DNA of 64,000 nt from Bacteroidota bacterium. GTDB taxonomy: Bacteria; Bacteroidota; Bacteroidia; Chitinophagales; Chitinophagaceae. Both the position numbers and the translations under genes were made by a program. Numbering within the stretch: the stretch's first letter is position 1; the number at the start of each line of letters is the position of its first letter. The notes under the pieces were generated by a model. The model was given only the letters and a program-made list of their open reading frames with translations, was not told the DNA's origin and made no database searches. The stretch is taken from NCBI GenBank assembly GCA_016868855.1, contig VGFP01000001.1, positions 186,001 to 250,000 on the forward strand, read 5' to 3'. Below, in pieces: positions 17,587 to 26,659 of this stretch.

Positions 17587-19002
17587 TTAGTAAAAACTTT
17601 GGTAAAGATTCACATAATCATTCGCACTTCTGGTCCAGCTGAAATCCAATGCCATTATTTTTTTTCGAATTGTACTGAAAGTCTCCTTTTGGTGATACAG
17701 TTCAGTTGCCCTGAAGATGGCATGCGTGATATTACCAACAGAAGTATTTAAAAAAGTAATCCCGTATCCCCCGTTTTCACCCACATCTCTGACAGTGTCT
17801 TTGAGTCCGCCTGTTGCCCTTACAACAGGCACGGTTCCGTATTTCATTGCGTATAGCTGATTCAGACCGCATGGCTCCACTCTCGAGGGCATGAGCAAAA
17901 AATCAGCTCCTGCATACATCAGGTGACTCAATTTTTCATTGTATCCGATGTAAACATTGTAATCCTGTTTTGCATAATTTTTCAATAATGACAATCCAGA
18001 TTCCACTTCAGTTTCACCGCTTCCCAATACAAGGAAATTCATTTTTCTTCCGATGAATTGGAAACTGTCATATATGGATTGAGGCAAGAGATCTGCACCT
18101 TTTTCGCCAACAAGCCTTCCAATAAAAACAAAAAGTGGTTTGTTCGGATCGAGTCCGAATTCTTTGCAAAGCAATTCCTTGTTTTTGGATTTTCCTTCTG
18201 ATATGGTTTTCTCTGAATAGTGGTGATCTAAATAAGTATCTTTCTGTGGATCCCAAACTTCGTAATCAATTCCGTTGATGATACCACTGCATTTTCCTTT
18301 TTCATATTCGAAGAGCGGCTCCAATCCATTGCTCATGTGTTTCAGTTTACCCAAATAATTATTGCTGACAGTTGTAACCTTCCAAGCGCATTTGATGGCT
18401 GATGCAAGTGGATTGATGGCACCCTGCCATTCAAGCATACCACGTTTCCAACTGTCCCATTGCGGCAAATAGGTAGTTTTATCCCAACCAAACGAACCCT
18501 GGTACTGTGCATTGTGTATGGTCAAAACAGATGGAACCGATTCAAGTCTTTTGAATGCATAGGTATGTTGCATGATAAAAGGAATCAAACCGGCATGGTG
18601 ATCATGCACATGAATGACATGCGGAAGTGTATCCCATGAGCATACCCAATTGGCGAAAGCTATTTGAAAAGCACAAAACCGCTCTACATCATCTTCGTAT
18701 CCATATACTTTTTCTCTGTCCAACAAACCATTGATATCAATCAAATAGAGTCCGAATCCCTGTGCATCGGATTTTTCTTTGATCACTGTGTAATCAAACC
18801 ACCAATGGCCCAAGTTGGATGAAGCCTTGTGCACCACTTCCCAGTCATGGTTGTACAAATACTTGGATCTGTACATGGGCATTACCACACTTGCATCATG
18901 ACCCAGTTCATTTAAAAATTTCGGCAATGATCCAACTACATCACCCAATCCACCTACTTTGGCAACTGGATAACATTCTGCACTTACATGAACGATTTGC
19001 AT
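17587..19002 (-). CDS. glgA: Glycogen synthase (ADP-glucose type, GT5)
   Basis: GlgA adds glucose from ADP-glucose to the non-reducing ends of glycogen. The 471-residue protein begins MQIVHVSAECYPVAKVGGLG, with the KxGGL ADP-glucose-binding motif at residues 15-19. The C-terminal Rossmann fold carries FIGRLVGEKGADLLP and the sugar-nucleotide motif SRVEPCGLNQLYAMKYG, then RATGGLKDTV. It is the first gene of the storage-sugar operon. The 80-base divergent gap to the sugar transporter at 19083 must hold both promoters, but no good TAnnTTTG match was seen there (the nearest is TAAGTTTT on the minus strand). Confidence 0.97.
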   Translation of the reverse strand: MQIVHVSAECYPVAKVGGLGDVVGSLPKFLNELGHDASVVMPMYRSKYLYNHDWEVVHKASSNLGHWWFDYTVIKEKSDAQGFGLYLIDINGLLDREKVYGYEDDVERFCAFQIAFANWVCSWDTLPHVIHVHDHHAGLIPFIMQHTYAFKRLESVPSVLTIHNAQYQGSFGWDKTTYLPQWDSWKRGMLEWQGAINPLASAIKCAWKVTTVSNNYLGKLKHMSNGLEPLFEYEKGKCSGIINGIDYEVWDPQKDTYLDHHYSEKTISEGKSKNKELLCKEFGLDPNKPLFVFIGRLVGEKGADLLPQSIYDSFQFIGRKMNFLVLGSGETEVESGLSLLKNYAKQDYNVYIGYNEKLSHLMYAGADFLLMPSRVEPCGLNQLYAMKYGTVPVVRATGGLKDTVRDVGENGGYGITFLNTSVGNITHAIFRATELYHQKETFSTIRKKIMALDFSWTRSANDYVNLYQSFY

Positions 19003-19082
19003 ACAACGGATGGCTGTTAAAAACTTAAAATCTGTATCTTGTTAAATATAATTATTTTCAGCTTACCAAAACTAATGTCATT

Positions 19083-20705
19083 ATGAATCAACAAACGAAG
19101 TGGTCTCAATTTGGAGTATTGATTACAGTATTCTTTTTCTGGGGCTTTGTGGCTGCATCCAACAGTATTTTCATCCCTTTTTGCAAGAAGTTTTTTCAAT
19201 TGGATCAAATTCAATCACAATTGATTGGATCTGCCTTCTATGGGGCTTACTTTTATGGATCACTGATTTTGTACATTGTTTCTTATGTGAGCGGAACTGA
19301 TTTGTTGAACAAAATTGGTTATAAAAAGGGCATCATCTACGGACTCTTGATTTCATTTGTAGGTGCCATTGCATTGGCATTCATCAGTGGGTCGGGCAAT
19401 GCAACATTCGGACTCGTACTGGTTTCTTTTTTCATCATTGCATTGGGATTTTCACTGCAGCAAACATCGGCTCAGCCTTTTGCTGTAGCGCTGGGTCCTG
19501 AGGAAACAGGCACCCACCGTCTCAACATGGGCGGAAGTGTAAACTCTTTTGGAACACTGTTGGGTCCCTTGGTTGTAAGTGTAATGCTTTTCGGCAGCAT
19601 TACGAGTGTGAAAGAGGCTTCCATTGAGAATATTCAGGAGTTGTATTTCTTTCTTGCCGGACTCTTTATCATTGCAGCCATCATTTTTGCTTATGCCAAG
19701 CTTCCAAAAACCACCTCAGACGAAAAATTGGAAAAGAGTCCCAAGGCGATGGTTGTGCTGCTTATCATTGGACTCGTTTTTCTTCCAGTTCTCTTTTCTG
19801 ATTTGGTAAAAGAAGTCACAGGCATCAGCAAAGCGCTGATCATCATCAGTTCTCTCGCCATCATCTTGACCACACTTTTCTTCTCAATGCTGAGTGCAAA
19901 GAAGAATCCAGAGGGATGGGGAGCCATGGCTTACCCCCAACTGGTATTGGGTATGATTGCCATATTCATATACGTGGGAGTGGAAGTAACGATTGACAAT
20001 AATTTTGGAGCGTTGTTGAAAAAGAATGCTTTTGGAGGATACGATGAATCTCATATTTCACATCTTGTCTCTTTGTATTGGGGTTCTTTGATGATTGGTA
20101 GATGGACAGGTGCTATCAGTGTCTTCAACCTTAGCAAGCCTATGAAGAAATTCATGGTCATGGTAGTTCCTTTCGTCGCATTTGGCGTAATACTCCTTGT
20201 GAACATCATCAAAGGAAATGACGTGTCAGACTTTTTGATGTATCCCATCTGCATAGCCATTGGTGTAATTGCTTTCATATATGCCAACGAGCAACCGGTA
20301 AAACTCCTGCTCTCCGTTTCAGTGTTGGGTGCAATAGCAATGGTTGTAGCGCTGACCACAACTGGAATGGTTGCCAATTTTGCAATCATCAGCACCGGAA
20401 TGTGTTGTTCCGTGATGTGGCCTGCCATATTTGCATTGGCCGTAAATGGCATTGGTAAATACCAAAGCCAAGGCTCTGCCTTTTTAATCATGATGATCTT
20501 GGGCGGTGCAATCATACCGCCTGCACAGGGAGCCATCATCGATCTTGAATCTGTCAACGATGCAGGCGTGCACACTTTCACACAATTGTCTTATGTTGTA
20601 CCCCTGGTATGTTTTGCATATTTGGCATGGCATGCAGTGCAAACCAGAGCTGTCTTAAAAAAACAAGGACTCGATGTGGATGCGCAGGTAGCAAGTGGAC
20701 ATTGA
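19083..20705 (+). CDS. FucP/NagP-like sugar MFS transporter
   Basis: The 540-residue protein is an MFS sugar:proton symporter of the FucP-like group. It starts with FFFWGFVAASNSIFIPFCKK, with the FFWGF motif common to this group, and has GFSLQQTSAQPFAVALGP near helix 4-5. It is about 100 residues longer than FucP itself. The extra length is a middle insert (about residues 200-290) that adds hydrophobic segments, a form I recall from other Bacteroidota. It diverges from glgA and is followed after a terminator by a ROK kinase, suggesting import of a hexose that is then phosphorylated. Substrate is not determined. Confidence 0.85.
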   Translation: MNQQTKWSQFGVLITVFFFWGFVAASNSIFIPFCKKFFQLDQIQSQLIGSAFYGAYFYGSLILYIVSYVSGTDLLNKIGYKKGIIYGLLISFVGAIALAFISGSGNATFGLVLVSFFIIALGFSLQQTSAQPFAVALGPEETGTHRLNMGGSVNSFGTLLGPLVVSVMLFGSITSVKEASIENIQELYFFLAGLFIIAAIIFAYAKLPKTTSDEKLEKSPKAMVVLLIIGLVFLPVLFSDLVKEVTGISKALIIISSLAIILTTLFFSMLSAKKNPEGWGAMAYPQLVLGMIAIFIYVGVEVTIDNNFGALLKKNAFGGYDESHISHLVSLYWGSLMIGRWTGAISVFNLSKPMKKFMVMVVPFVAFGVILLVNIIKGNDVSDFLMYPICIAIGVIAFIYANEQPVKLLLSVSVLGAIAMVVALTTTGMVANFAIISTGMCCSVMWPAIFALAVNGIGKYQSQGSAFLIMMILGGAIIPPAQGAIIDLESVNDAGVHTFTQLSYVVPLVCFAYLAWHAVQTRAVLKKQGLDVDAQVASGH

Positions 20706-20724
20706 TCCCATTTCTTTGTAAATT

Positions 20725-20752
20725 AAGCAGCTATATATATGGCTGCTTTTTT
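20725..20752 (+). terminator. Rho-independent terminator after the sugar transporter
   Basis: AAGCAGC (20725-20731) pairs with GCTGCTT (20742-20748) around a TA-rich centre that can itself pair, and is followed by a run of Ts. It ends the transporter transcript 18-22 bases before the ROK kinase ATG, so the kinase either needs its own promoter or relies on read-through. Confidence 0.8.
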
Positions 20753-20769
20753 ATATTAAATCGTGAACG

Positions 20770-21738
20770 ATGAGTACGAATGAACCTTTGGCAATAGGTG
20801 TTGATATTGGTGGAACAGGAACAAAATTTGGAATTGTAGACAGAAACGGCAATGTGCTTTTCTCCAGTGAAATGTCAACCAAAAAACACAAAACCATTGA
20901 TACGTTTATCGATGAATTGCATGAGCAATTGAGCACTCTGATTGAAAAAGCAGGTGGCATTGGTAGAATGCGTGGCATTGGTATGGGAGCACCCAATGGA
21001 AATTTTTACAGCGGTACAATAGAATATGCACCCAACTTGCCATGGAAAGGCATCATACCCATCGCCAAACTAGTGAGCGATAAATTCAAACTGGATGTTA
21101 CCCTTACCAACGACGCCAATGCTGCAGCCATCGGTGAAATGATGTACGGCGCAGCGAAGGGGATGAAAGATTTTATCATGATAACACTTGGCACTGGCGT
21201 TGGAAGCGGATTTGTTGCAAATGGACAACTGATATACGGACACGATGGATTTGCAGGTGAAATCGGTCACACCATCGTAATACCTGATGGAAGAATTCAT
21301 GATGGAACGGGCAAAAAGGGTTCATTGGAAAGTTATGCATCAGCAACAGGTGTAAGATTAACCGCACTGGAAGTGTTGGAGAACAGCAACGAACCTAGTC
21401 TCTTGAGAAACCTTGATAAAGAAGCAATTGATTCCAAAGCTGTATATGATGCAGCCATCAAGGGAGATCAATTGGCCTTGGAAATATTTGAATTCACTGG
21501 TAAAATTCTGGGTATATCACTCGCCAATGCAGTGATGATAAGCAGTCCAGAGGCAATTATTTTATTCGGTGGACTCACCAAGGCTGGAGATTTGATTTTA
21601 AAACCTACCAGACAACATATGGAGGAAAACCTCATCCAGGTATTTCAAAATAAAGTCAAGATACTCATCAGCCATCTCAAAGAATCAGATGCTGCCATCT
21701 TGGGTGCCAGTGCATTGGTTTGGGAAAAAGAAAAATAA
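20770..21738 (+). CDS. ROK-family sugar kinase (glucokinase-like), zinc cysteines lost
   Basis: ROK kinases phosphorylate glucose or related sugars. The 322-residue protein has the ATP loop GVDIGGTGTKFGIVD (residues 9-23), the substrate segment LTNDANAAAIGE with the catalytic Asp, LGTGVGSGFV, and GEIGH with the zinc-binding His. The usual CGCGxxGCxE zinc motif is replaced by DGTGKKGSLE (near residues 179-188), so all three cysteines are absent. The enzyme may fold without zinc. Its position after the transporter and opposite the glycogen operon suggests production of glucose-6-phosphate, but substrate is inferred. Its stop abuts the lipA stop. Confidence 0.85.
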   Translation: MSTNEPLAIGVDIGGTGTKFGIVDRNGNVLFSSEMSTKKHKTIDTFIDELHEQLSTLIEKAGGIGRMRGIGMGAPNGNFYSGTIEYAPNLPWKGIIPIAKLVSDKFKLDVTLTNDANAAAIGEMMYGAAKGMKDFIMITLGTGVGSGFVANGQLIYGHDGFAGEIGHTIVIPDGRIHDGTGKKGSLESYASATGVRLTALEVLENSNEPSLLRNLDKEAIDSKAVYDAAIKGDQLALEIFEFTGKILGISLANAVMISSPEAIILFGGLTKAGDLILKPTRQHMEENLIQVFQNKVKILISHLKESDAAILGASALVWEKEK

Positions 21739-22653
21739 TCAACTGTTTTTCAATGCAAGCTCCTGCTCCCAGGCCTTTTTGCCATAACCCGGAATAACAT
21801 GTTTTTCGCTGTGGTATGAAGATCGTACCAGTGGTCCACTCTCTACGTAATCAATTCCCAGTGAATATCCAATTTCTTTGTATTCAAAAAATTCATCCGG
21901 ATGTACAAAACGGTGAACAGTTAAATGTTTTTTGGTTGGCTGCAGGTATTGTCCAATTGTAATCACATCAACACCATTGTCAGCCAAATCCTTGATGGTT
22001 TGAACGACTTCTTCTTTTGTTTCACCCAATCCAAGCATGATACCTGATTTGGTTCGCATGCCGCCTTGTTTCAATTTTCTGAGCACCTCCATGCTTCTCC
22101 AGTATTTTGCCTGAATCCTCACCTTGCGAGTCAATTGTTCTACTGTTTCAATGTTATGAGAAACAACTTCTGGAGCAGCATCTACAATGCGCTGGATTTG
22201 ATCATCGATCCCTTTGAAGTCAGGTATCAATGTCTCCAATGTTGTATCTGCATTGAGAGATTTAACTGCACGAATGGTATTGTACCAAATGGTACTGCCT
22301 CCATCTGAGAGTTCATCGCGATCAACTGATGTGATCACGGCATGTTTCACCTTCATCAGGTGGATGGCTTCCGCAACTCTTTGTGGCTCATCCCAATCTA
22401 CCGCATCGGGTCTACCGGTAGCAACCGCACAAAATCCACAGCTTCTTGTACATACATTTCCAAGGATCATGAAGGTGGCAGTGCCTGCACCCCAACACTC
22501 TCCCATATTGGGACAATTACCGCTTTCACAAATTGTATGCAGTTTATGAGTATCAACGAGTGATCTAACATGTCTGTAGCTCTCACCTATGGGGAGTTTA
22601 ACCCTCAGCCAATCAGGTTTTTTTTGTCTTTCTTCAGTTGTGGTAGCATTCAT
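21739..22653 (-). CDS. lipA: Lipoyl synthase
   Basis: LipA is a radical-SAM enzyme that inserts two sulfurs into protein-bound octanoate to make lipoyl groups. The auxiliary cluster motif is [12 protein letters not shown] and the radical-SAM motif is CTRSCGFC. The C-terminal RSSYHSEK segment provides the conserved auxiliary-cluster serine. The start is taken as ATG at 22653 ([20 protein letters not shown]); a GTG one codon earlier is also possible. Length is about 304 residues, normal for the family. A TAACTTTG promoter element lies 18 bases upstream. lipB is not adjacent. Confidence 0.97.
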   Translation of the reverse strand: MNATTTEERQKKPDWLRVKLPIGESYRHVRSLVDTHKLHTICESGNCPNMGECWGAGTATFMILGNVCTRSCGFCAVATGRPDAVDWDEPQRVAEAIHLMKVKHAVITSVDRDELSDGGSTIWYNTIRAVKSLNADTTLETLIPDFKGIDDQIQRIVDAAPEVVSHNIETVEQLTRKVRIQAKYWRSMEVLRKLKQGGMRTKSGIMLGLGETKEEVVQTIKDLADNGVDVITIGQYLQPTKKHLTVHRFVHPDEFFEYKEIGYSLGIDYVESGPLVRSSYHSEKHVIPGYGKKAWEQELALKNS

Positions 22654-22671
22654 CACCCATCAATTTGACCG

Positions 22672-22679
22672 CAAAGTTA
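22672..22679 (-). promoter_or_regulatory. -7 element before lipA
   Basis: The minus strand reads TAACTTTG, identical to the elements before prfB, rpsO and sdhC. A TTTTGG sequence about 16 bases further upstream is a candidate -33 box. The distance to the ATG is 18 bases. Confidence 0.65.
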
Positions 22680-22681
22680 AT

Positions 22682-23512
22682 CTACTTCCTTCTTCCAAAA
22701 TTCAAGGCGATGAATCCGGATGGAAAGAAGGATCTGCCAGAAACATCGATCATTTGAACTACTTTCTTAGAATACATATCAGCCATGAAGCCGACTTCTA
22801 TTGCAGAAACTACCTGATTGAATCTTGCCCAGTCAAATCTGAGGGATGCTTTTGCATAGACACCGGGATTGAATTTTATTTCATTCCACCCTTTTCTCAA
22901 GCCAGCTCCCCCAATAATATCTTTTGTGGGATCCAGGTTCAAAAATGCGTCTTTGGTTTCAGACTGATATTTGAGATACGCCACTCCGGTATCTACTGAG
23001 AATTGAATATAATATGGCCTCAATAAACCAGCACTGAATCCACCTACCAATATACCATAAACTGCCACACCGTTTTTGTTGCTCTTGCCGCCAATCATGA
23101 TTTGAGTTCCTATTCCCAGTTTGGCCTGATAAAAAATATTTTGTTTCCCAAAAACAAACGGTCGACCGAAATAGGCAAATCCACCGTTGATGCTTCCAGG
23201 ATTAGATTGTTTCTGCTCCTTTCGATGTTGCTTTTCAGTCAATTCAAGTTGAATGATAGTGGTTTTGTATGCAGAGGATGAAAAACCTTTTTCAAATGCA
23301 ATTCCCCATCCATCATGGTGGTTTTTAATGGAAGTAATGCTTTGTTTCTCAAATGCAGGCACCCCTTCTTCCTCATTTCTCAACATCTGGTTGATCCTGT
23401 TGTGTTTTTCCATCCTTGCTTGTTCTTTGGTTTTTTGTTGAGCAAAAACGTTGGAAGAAAGGATGGTTACAGGTATTGTGATAAAGAATAAAATCTTTTT
23501 TGAGATCAGCAT
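22682..23512 (-). CDS. Exported protein, probable outer-membrane beta-barrel, unknown
   Basis: I do not recognise a named family. With the ATG at 23512 the protein starts MLISKKILFFITIPVTILSS and then NVFAQ, a clear signal peptide. A charged stretch of about 30 residues (QQKTKEQARMEKHNRINQML) follows. The rest alternates polar and hydrophobic residues with many Gly and aromatic residues, and ends in FIALNFGRRK, typical of Bacteroidota outer-membrane beta-barrels. It diverges from the OsmC-like gene, with about 24 bases between the two starts and an AT-rich TGTAAATTTATGC that could serve as a shared promoter core. Confidence 0.6.
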   Translation of the reverse strand: MLISKKILFFITIPVTILSSNVFAQQKTKEQARMEKHNRINQMLRNEEEGVPAFEKQSITSIKNHHDGWGIAFEKGFSSSAYKTTIIQLELTEKQHRKEQKQSNPGSINGGFAYFGRPFVFGKQNIFYQAKLGIGTQIMIGGKSNKNGVAVYGILVGGFSAGLLRPYYIQFSVDTGVAYLKYQSETKDAFLNLDPTKDIIGGAGLRKGWNEIKFNPGVYAKASLRFDWARFNQVVSAIEVGFMADMYSKKVVQMIDVSGRSFFPSGFIALNFGRRK

Positions 23513-23536
23513 GTTGGGAGAATGTATTGTAAATTT

Positions 23537-23953
23537 ATGCAAAAAAGTATGACATCGAGAGTTACCTATACTGGCGAATTGAGAACTTTAGCAACCCATT
23601 TGCAATCAGGCTCAAATATTGAAACCGACGCTCCTATAGACAATCATGGAAAAGGAGAAAGATTCTCTCCAACTGATCTGATCGGAACCTCGCTGGCAGC
23701 CTGTATGTTGACCACGATGTCCATCCGGGCCAAAGAACTTGAACCAAGGCTGAGAAATGTATTTACAGAAACAGAGAAAATCATGTCAGCCGCACCCAGA
23801 CGCATCAGCGGGATCAATATTAAATTTCACTGGCCTACTGATCAGACATTCACCGAAGAGGAAAAGAAATTATTGGAAGAAATTGCCTGGAGCTGCCCTG
23901 TGAAGGAAAGCATTCATCCAGATATCAAATTGCAGGTTCATTTCAATTGGTAA
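23537..23953 (+). CDS. OsmC/Ohr family protein
   Basis: OsmC-like proteins are small thiol-dependent peroxidases that detoxify organic hydroperoxides. The 138-residue protein (start MQKSMTSRVTYTGELR; ATG at 23549 also possible) has both redox cysteines in context. One is in FSPTDLIGTSLAACMLTTM and the other in IAWSCPVKESIHPDIKL. It fits the YhfA-like/OsmC branch rather than Ohr, but the subgroup is uncertain. It starts 24 bases from the divergent beta-barrel gene and its end overlaps the tail of the broken DUF2851 gene by 11 bases. Confidence 0.88.
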   Translation: MQKSMTSRVTYTGELRTLATHLQSGSNIETDAPIDNHGKGERFSPTDLIGTSLAACMLTTMSIRAKELEPRLRNVFTETEKIMSAAPRRISGINIKFHWPTDQTFTEEEKKLLEEIAWSCPVKESIHPDIKLQVHFNW

Positions 23954-25059
23954 CATGGATGAATGTACTATTTGCATATGCCAATAAGCCCTGTGTATGC
24001 AAAGCTGTTAATCCAACATCATTCCCAACATATCTTCTGGTAATATGATTGTTTTCTGGATCGAGTGAAGATATCCATTCGATTCCTTTTCTCTTGTAGG
24101 TTAAATTTCCTGTGAAAGAAGCATACGCAATCAAGAATGGAGTGAAAACATTGATGCACATTCTTTCATACAGCGATTTTCCAAATACCTCTTTGATCTC
24201 TCTGACAACTCCGTTATCCTATAGTCTGACGCTAAAACGGCTTTAAATCATTGTACTGAAGGTATAATTCCAGGTATTCGAGAATTCTTTTTTCCGGAAA
24301 ATTCATTGGCCGCATTCTAAATTTCATAAACAAGACATGACAATCTTTGATGTTATATGCATTTTTCAAAAGTTGAAACGTTTGGATTTCTTGATGTCCC
24401 ATCCATTCAAACATTCCAGCCTGACCCAGCATGATGCATTTCAAATGGTAAGCATCGACATGAATCCTTTTATTTAAAAAAGGTTTGACTGAATCAATTA
24501 TAGCTTCAAATGCAGCACCATTCAATGGGAGTCCAAATGCATAAAAAACCTTCTTCCAAAAAACAATATGCCAGTCACATTCATTTGATTTTAGATTCAA
24601 TAGTGTAGCATGTGCTTTTCTTTCAATTCTTTCCATTCCCATGTTTTTCAACGTTTCAACTGGCGGCATGTCAATGCAGCCTGTTGAAAAATTGTCGATG
24701 ATAAAAGGACAGGACTGCTCAGTGGGAAACAGATGCATGTAACGTGATAGCTCCAGCGTGGGACAACGGACAAATGAGTCCATGTTGTGTTTCCATACTA
24801 CATGCAAAATAACATTCCGATAAAAATCATCATGGTCATGTTTGTGATGAAACCAATCACTGCTGTTGATATGTATCTCAACAGAGCCCACCCATAACAT
24901 TCCACCTATCTCAATTCTTGCATGAAGAGAATCAGGACCCTGATTGAAATTGATTTCTCCACCATAAATGATATTCAACAAATCACCATTGACGATCCGC
25001 AAGTTTCTACATTTTCTTGACATACTTAACCAATAAAGCTGCAGATTGATTTCTTTCAT
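23943..25059 (-). pseudogene. DUF2851 family gene, broken by deletion and frame change
   Basis: The intact family is an uncharacterised Bacteroidota protein of roughly 420 residues, judged from memory. The first part (25059-24232, 275 codons) has the expected opening, including GPDSLHARIEIGG and GSVEIHINSSDW, and runs to FRMRPMNFPEKRI before a TAG. The family's C-terminus then appears in another frame at about 24222-23943: GKSLYERMCINVFTPFLIAYA, then SLDPENNHITRRYVGNDVG. Roughly 40-60 residues expected between them are missing, so this is an internal deletion with frame loss, not a single base error. It follows maf by 68 bases. The N-terminal piece could still be translated. Confidence 0.8.
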
Positions 25060-25127
25060 GGATCAACAAATCAATCAAAAAAGTAAATGCCAAAAAGAGG
25101 AAATGGCGCAATAAATTGAGAAAAAAA

Positions 25128-25703
25128 CTAAGAAAAAGATTGTTTCAACATTTGAACAACCCAACTCACTGGCAGTCCCATTACATTGTAAAAATCACCC
25201 TGAATATTTTTAATGCCTATCACACCGATCCATTCCTGAATAGCATAAGCACCAGCCTTGTCATATGGTTTATACTGATCTACATAATGTTCAATTTGCG
25301 CATCTTCAATGTCATGAAATGCGACCTGTGTTCGATCAAAAAAAGTTTCTGTTTTCTTGGGCGATTTGATCTCTACTGCCGTGATCACTTCGTGGGTCTT
25401 TCCGGAAAGCTTTTTCAAGATGCCGATGGCATGATCCCTGTTTTCAGGTTTTCCGATGATTTCTCCATTCAGCACAACAATCGTATCGGCGGCGATCAAT
25501 ATAAAATCATCCAGTGAATCTGAAATTTGATCTGCGACAGCTTGATTTTTTTTTGAAGCAATCTGCATTGCTACAAGCTCAGGTGCTAACCCTTCATCAA
25601 AGGATTCGTCCGCATCAGAAACCATCACTTCGAAATCTATTTCCGCCCATTCCAACAACATTTTTCTGCGTGGAGACCCAGAAGCAAGTATTATTTTTTT
25701 CAT
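25128..25703 (-). CDS. maf: Maf-like nucleoside triphosphate pyrophosphatase
   Basis: Maf proteins hydrolyse non-canonical or pyrimidine nucleoside triphosphates to the monophosphates (dTTP/UTP type or m7GTP type). The 191-residue protein begins with the signature ILASGSPRRKMLLEWA, has the catalytic ADTIV near residue 72, IGKPENRDHA, and the terminal GDFYNVMGLPV. Its features fit the dTTP/UTP (YhdE-like) group best. Its ATG overlaps the stop of the prenyltransferase gene by one base, indicating cotranscription in the kdsC-ubiA-maf unit. Confidence 0.92.
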   Translation of the reverse strand: MKKIILASGSPRRKMLLEWAEIDFEVMVSDADESFDEGLAPELVAMQIASKKNQAVADQISDSLDDFILIAADTIVVLNGEIIGKPENRDHAIGILKKLSGKTHEVITAVEIKSPKKTETFFDRTQVAFHDIEDAQIEHYVDQYKPYDKAGAYAIQEWIGVIGIKNIQGDFYNVMGLPVSWVVQMLKQSFS

Positions 25704-26650
25704 CAGTAATAATAATGATATAAAATCATGGAGAGTATACCCATCAGCATCAGGAGCTTTACTTGCTGGCTTAACTTGGTGTAATCTTCAATGGATACAG
25801 CTTTCTTTAGGTTCAGAAAAATAGATATAAGCATCAGCAGCAATGTAGAAGCAATAAAAAGACTGATCAGGTACCAACGGCTGAACAAGGCATACACCAT
25901 GATGGCTGATAAAGCACCAAATAATACAATCAACCAAACTGATACAAAGACCTTGCTAGCATGTATGCCCCATGCAATGGGCATTGTTCTGCATCCATAT
26001 TTTCTATCCCCCATCTCATCCTCCATGTCTTTGATGACCTCCCTGACAAGCGATACCATAAACGCAAATCCACCATACAGAATGGCCAATTTATATATAT
26101 TGATAAGTGCAAGATGAGAGGATGGCATCCAACTGCCCGATTTCCAATTGATTTCACAGACAAATAGCATGAAAATAACCCAAGCCGTAAGCAGGGATAT
26201 TATGATGTTGCCTGAGAGCAATTTCTTTTTGAAAGTGGTTGAATAGAACCATAATAAAATCACAGCAATGCCGTTCAAGAGGAACAACAGAAAATTGTTG
26301 AGCTGAATGGAAACATAGGCGGTAATGATGAGTCCAGCTATCGACAACATAAAATGCCACATCATCGCCCATCTTCTTGAAATATTTCTATCAACAATCA
26401 ATTTGTCGGGCTTGTTGATTTTATCAATGTTCAAGTCAAAATAGTCATTGATGATATATCCTGCACCTGCAATAAACAACGAAGCGACCAACATCGAGTG
26501 AAATAGGTTGTATGAAAGCAAAGGATGTGTATTCAACAATCTTTCATAGGAACTTCGAATGATCAATTGATAAAAAAGGACCTGTGTGAGAGCAATGAAC
26601 AGCAGGTTCTTGATTCTAATCAATTGAAGAAATGCACCAAGTTTTGACAT
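25703..26650 (-). CDS. UbiA-family prenyltransferase
   Basis: UbiA-family enzymes attach prenyl chains to acceptors in the membrane. The 315-residue protein has about eight or nine hydrophobic helices. The two Asp-rich motifs are NDYFDLNIDKINKPDKLI (near residues 68-85) and DMEDEMGDRKYGCRTMP (near 207-223). Bacteroidota proteins of this kind are often annotated as geranylgeranylglycerol-phosphate geranylgeranyltransferase, but the acceptor cannot be read from the sequence. It starts nine bases after the KdsC-like gene and overlaps maf by one base. Confidence 0.88.
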   Translation of the reverse strand: MSKLGAFLQLIRIKNLLFIALTQVLFYQLIIRSSYERLLNTHPLLSYNLFHSMLVASLFIAGAGYIINDYFDLNIDKINKPDKLIVDRNISRRWAMMWHFMLSIAGLIITAYVSIQLNNFLLFLLNGIAVILLWFYSTTFKKKLLSGNIIISLLTAWVIFMLFVCEINWKSGSWMPSSHLALINIYKLAILYGGFAFMVSLVREVIKDMEDEMGDRKYGCRTMPIAWGIHASKVFVSVWLIVLFGALSAIMVYALFSRWYLISLFIASTLLLMLISIFLNLKKAVSIEDYTKLSQQVKLLMLMGILSMILYHYYY

Positions 26651-26659
26651 GAATTGAAT

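Noticed and set aside
20725-20752. A riboswitch-like element ahead of the ROK kinase
   Set aside because: The structure is a simple hairpin followed by Ts directly after a stop codon, which is best explained as a terminator.
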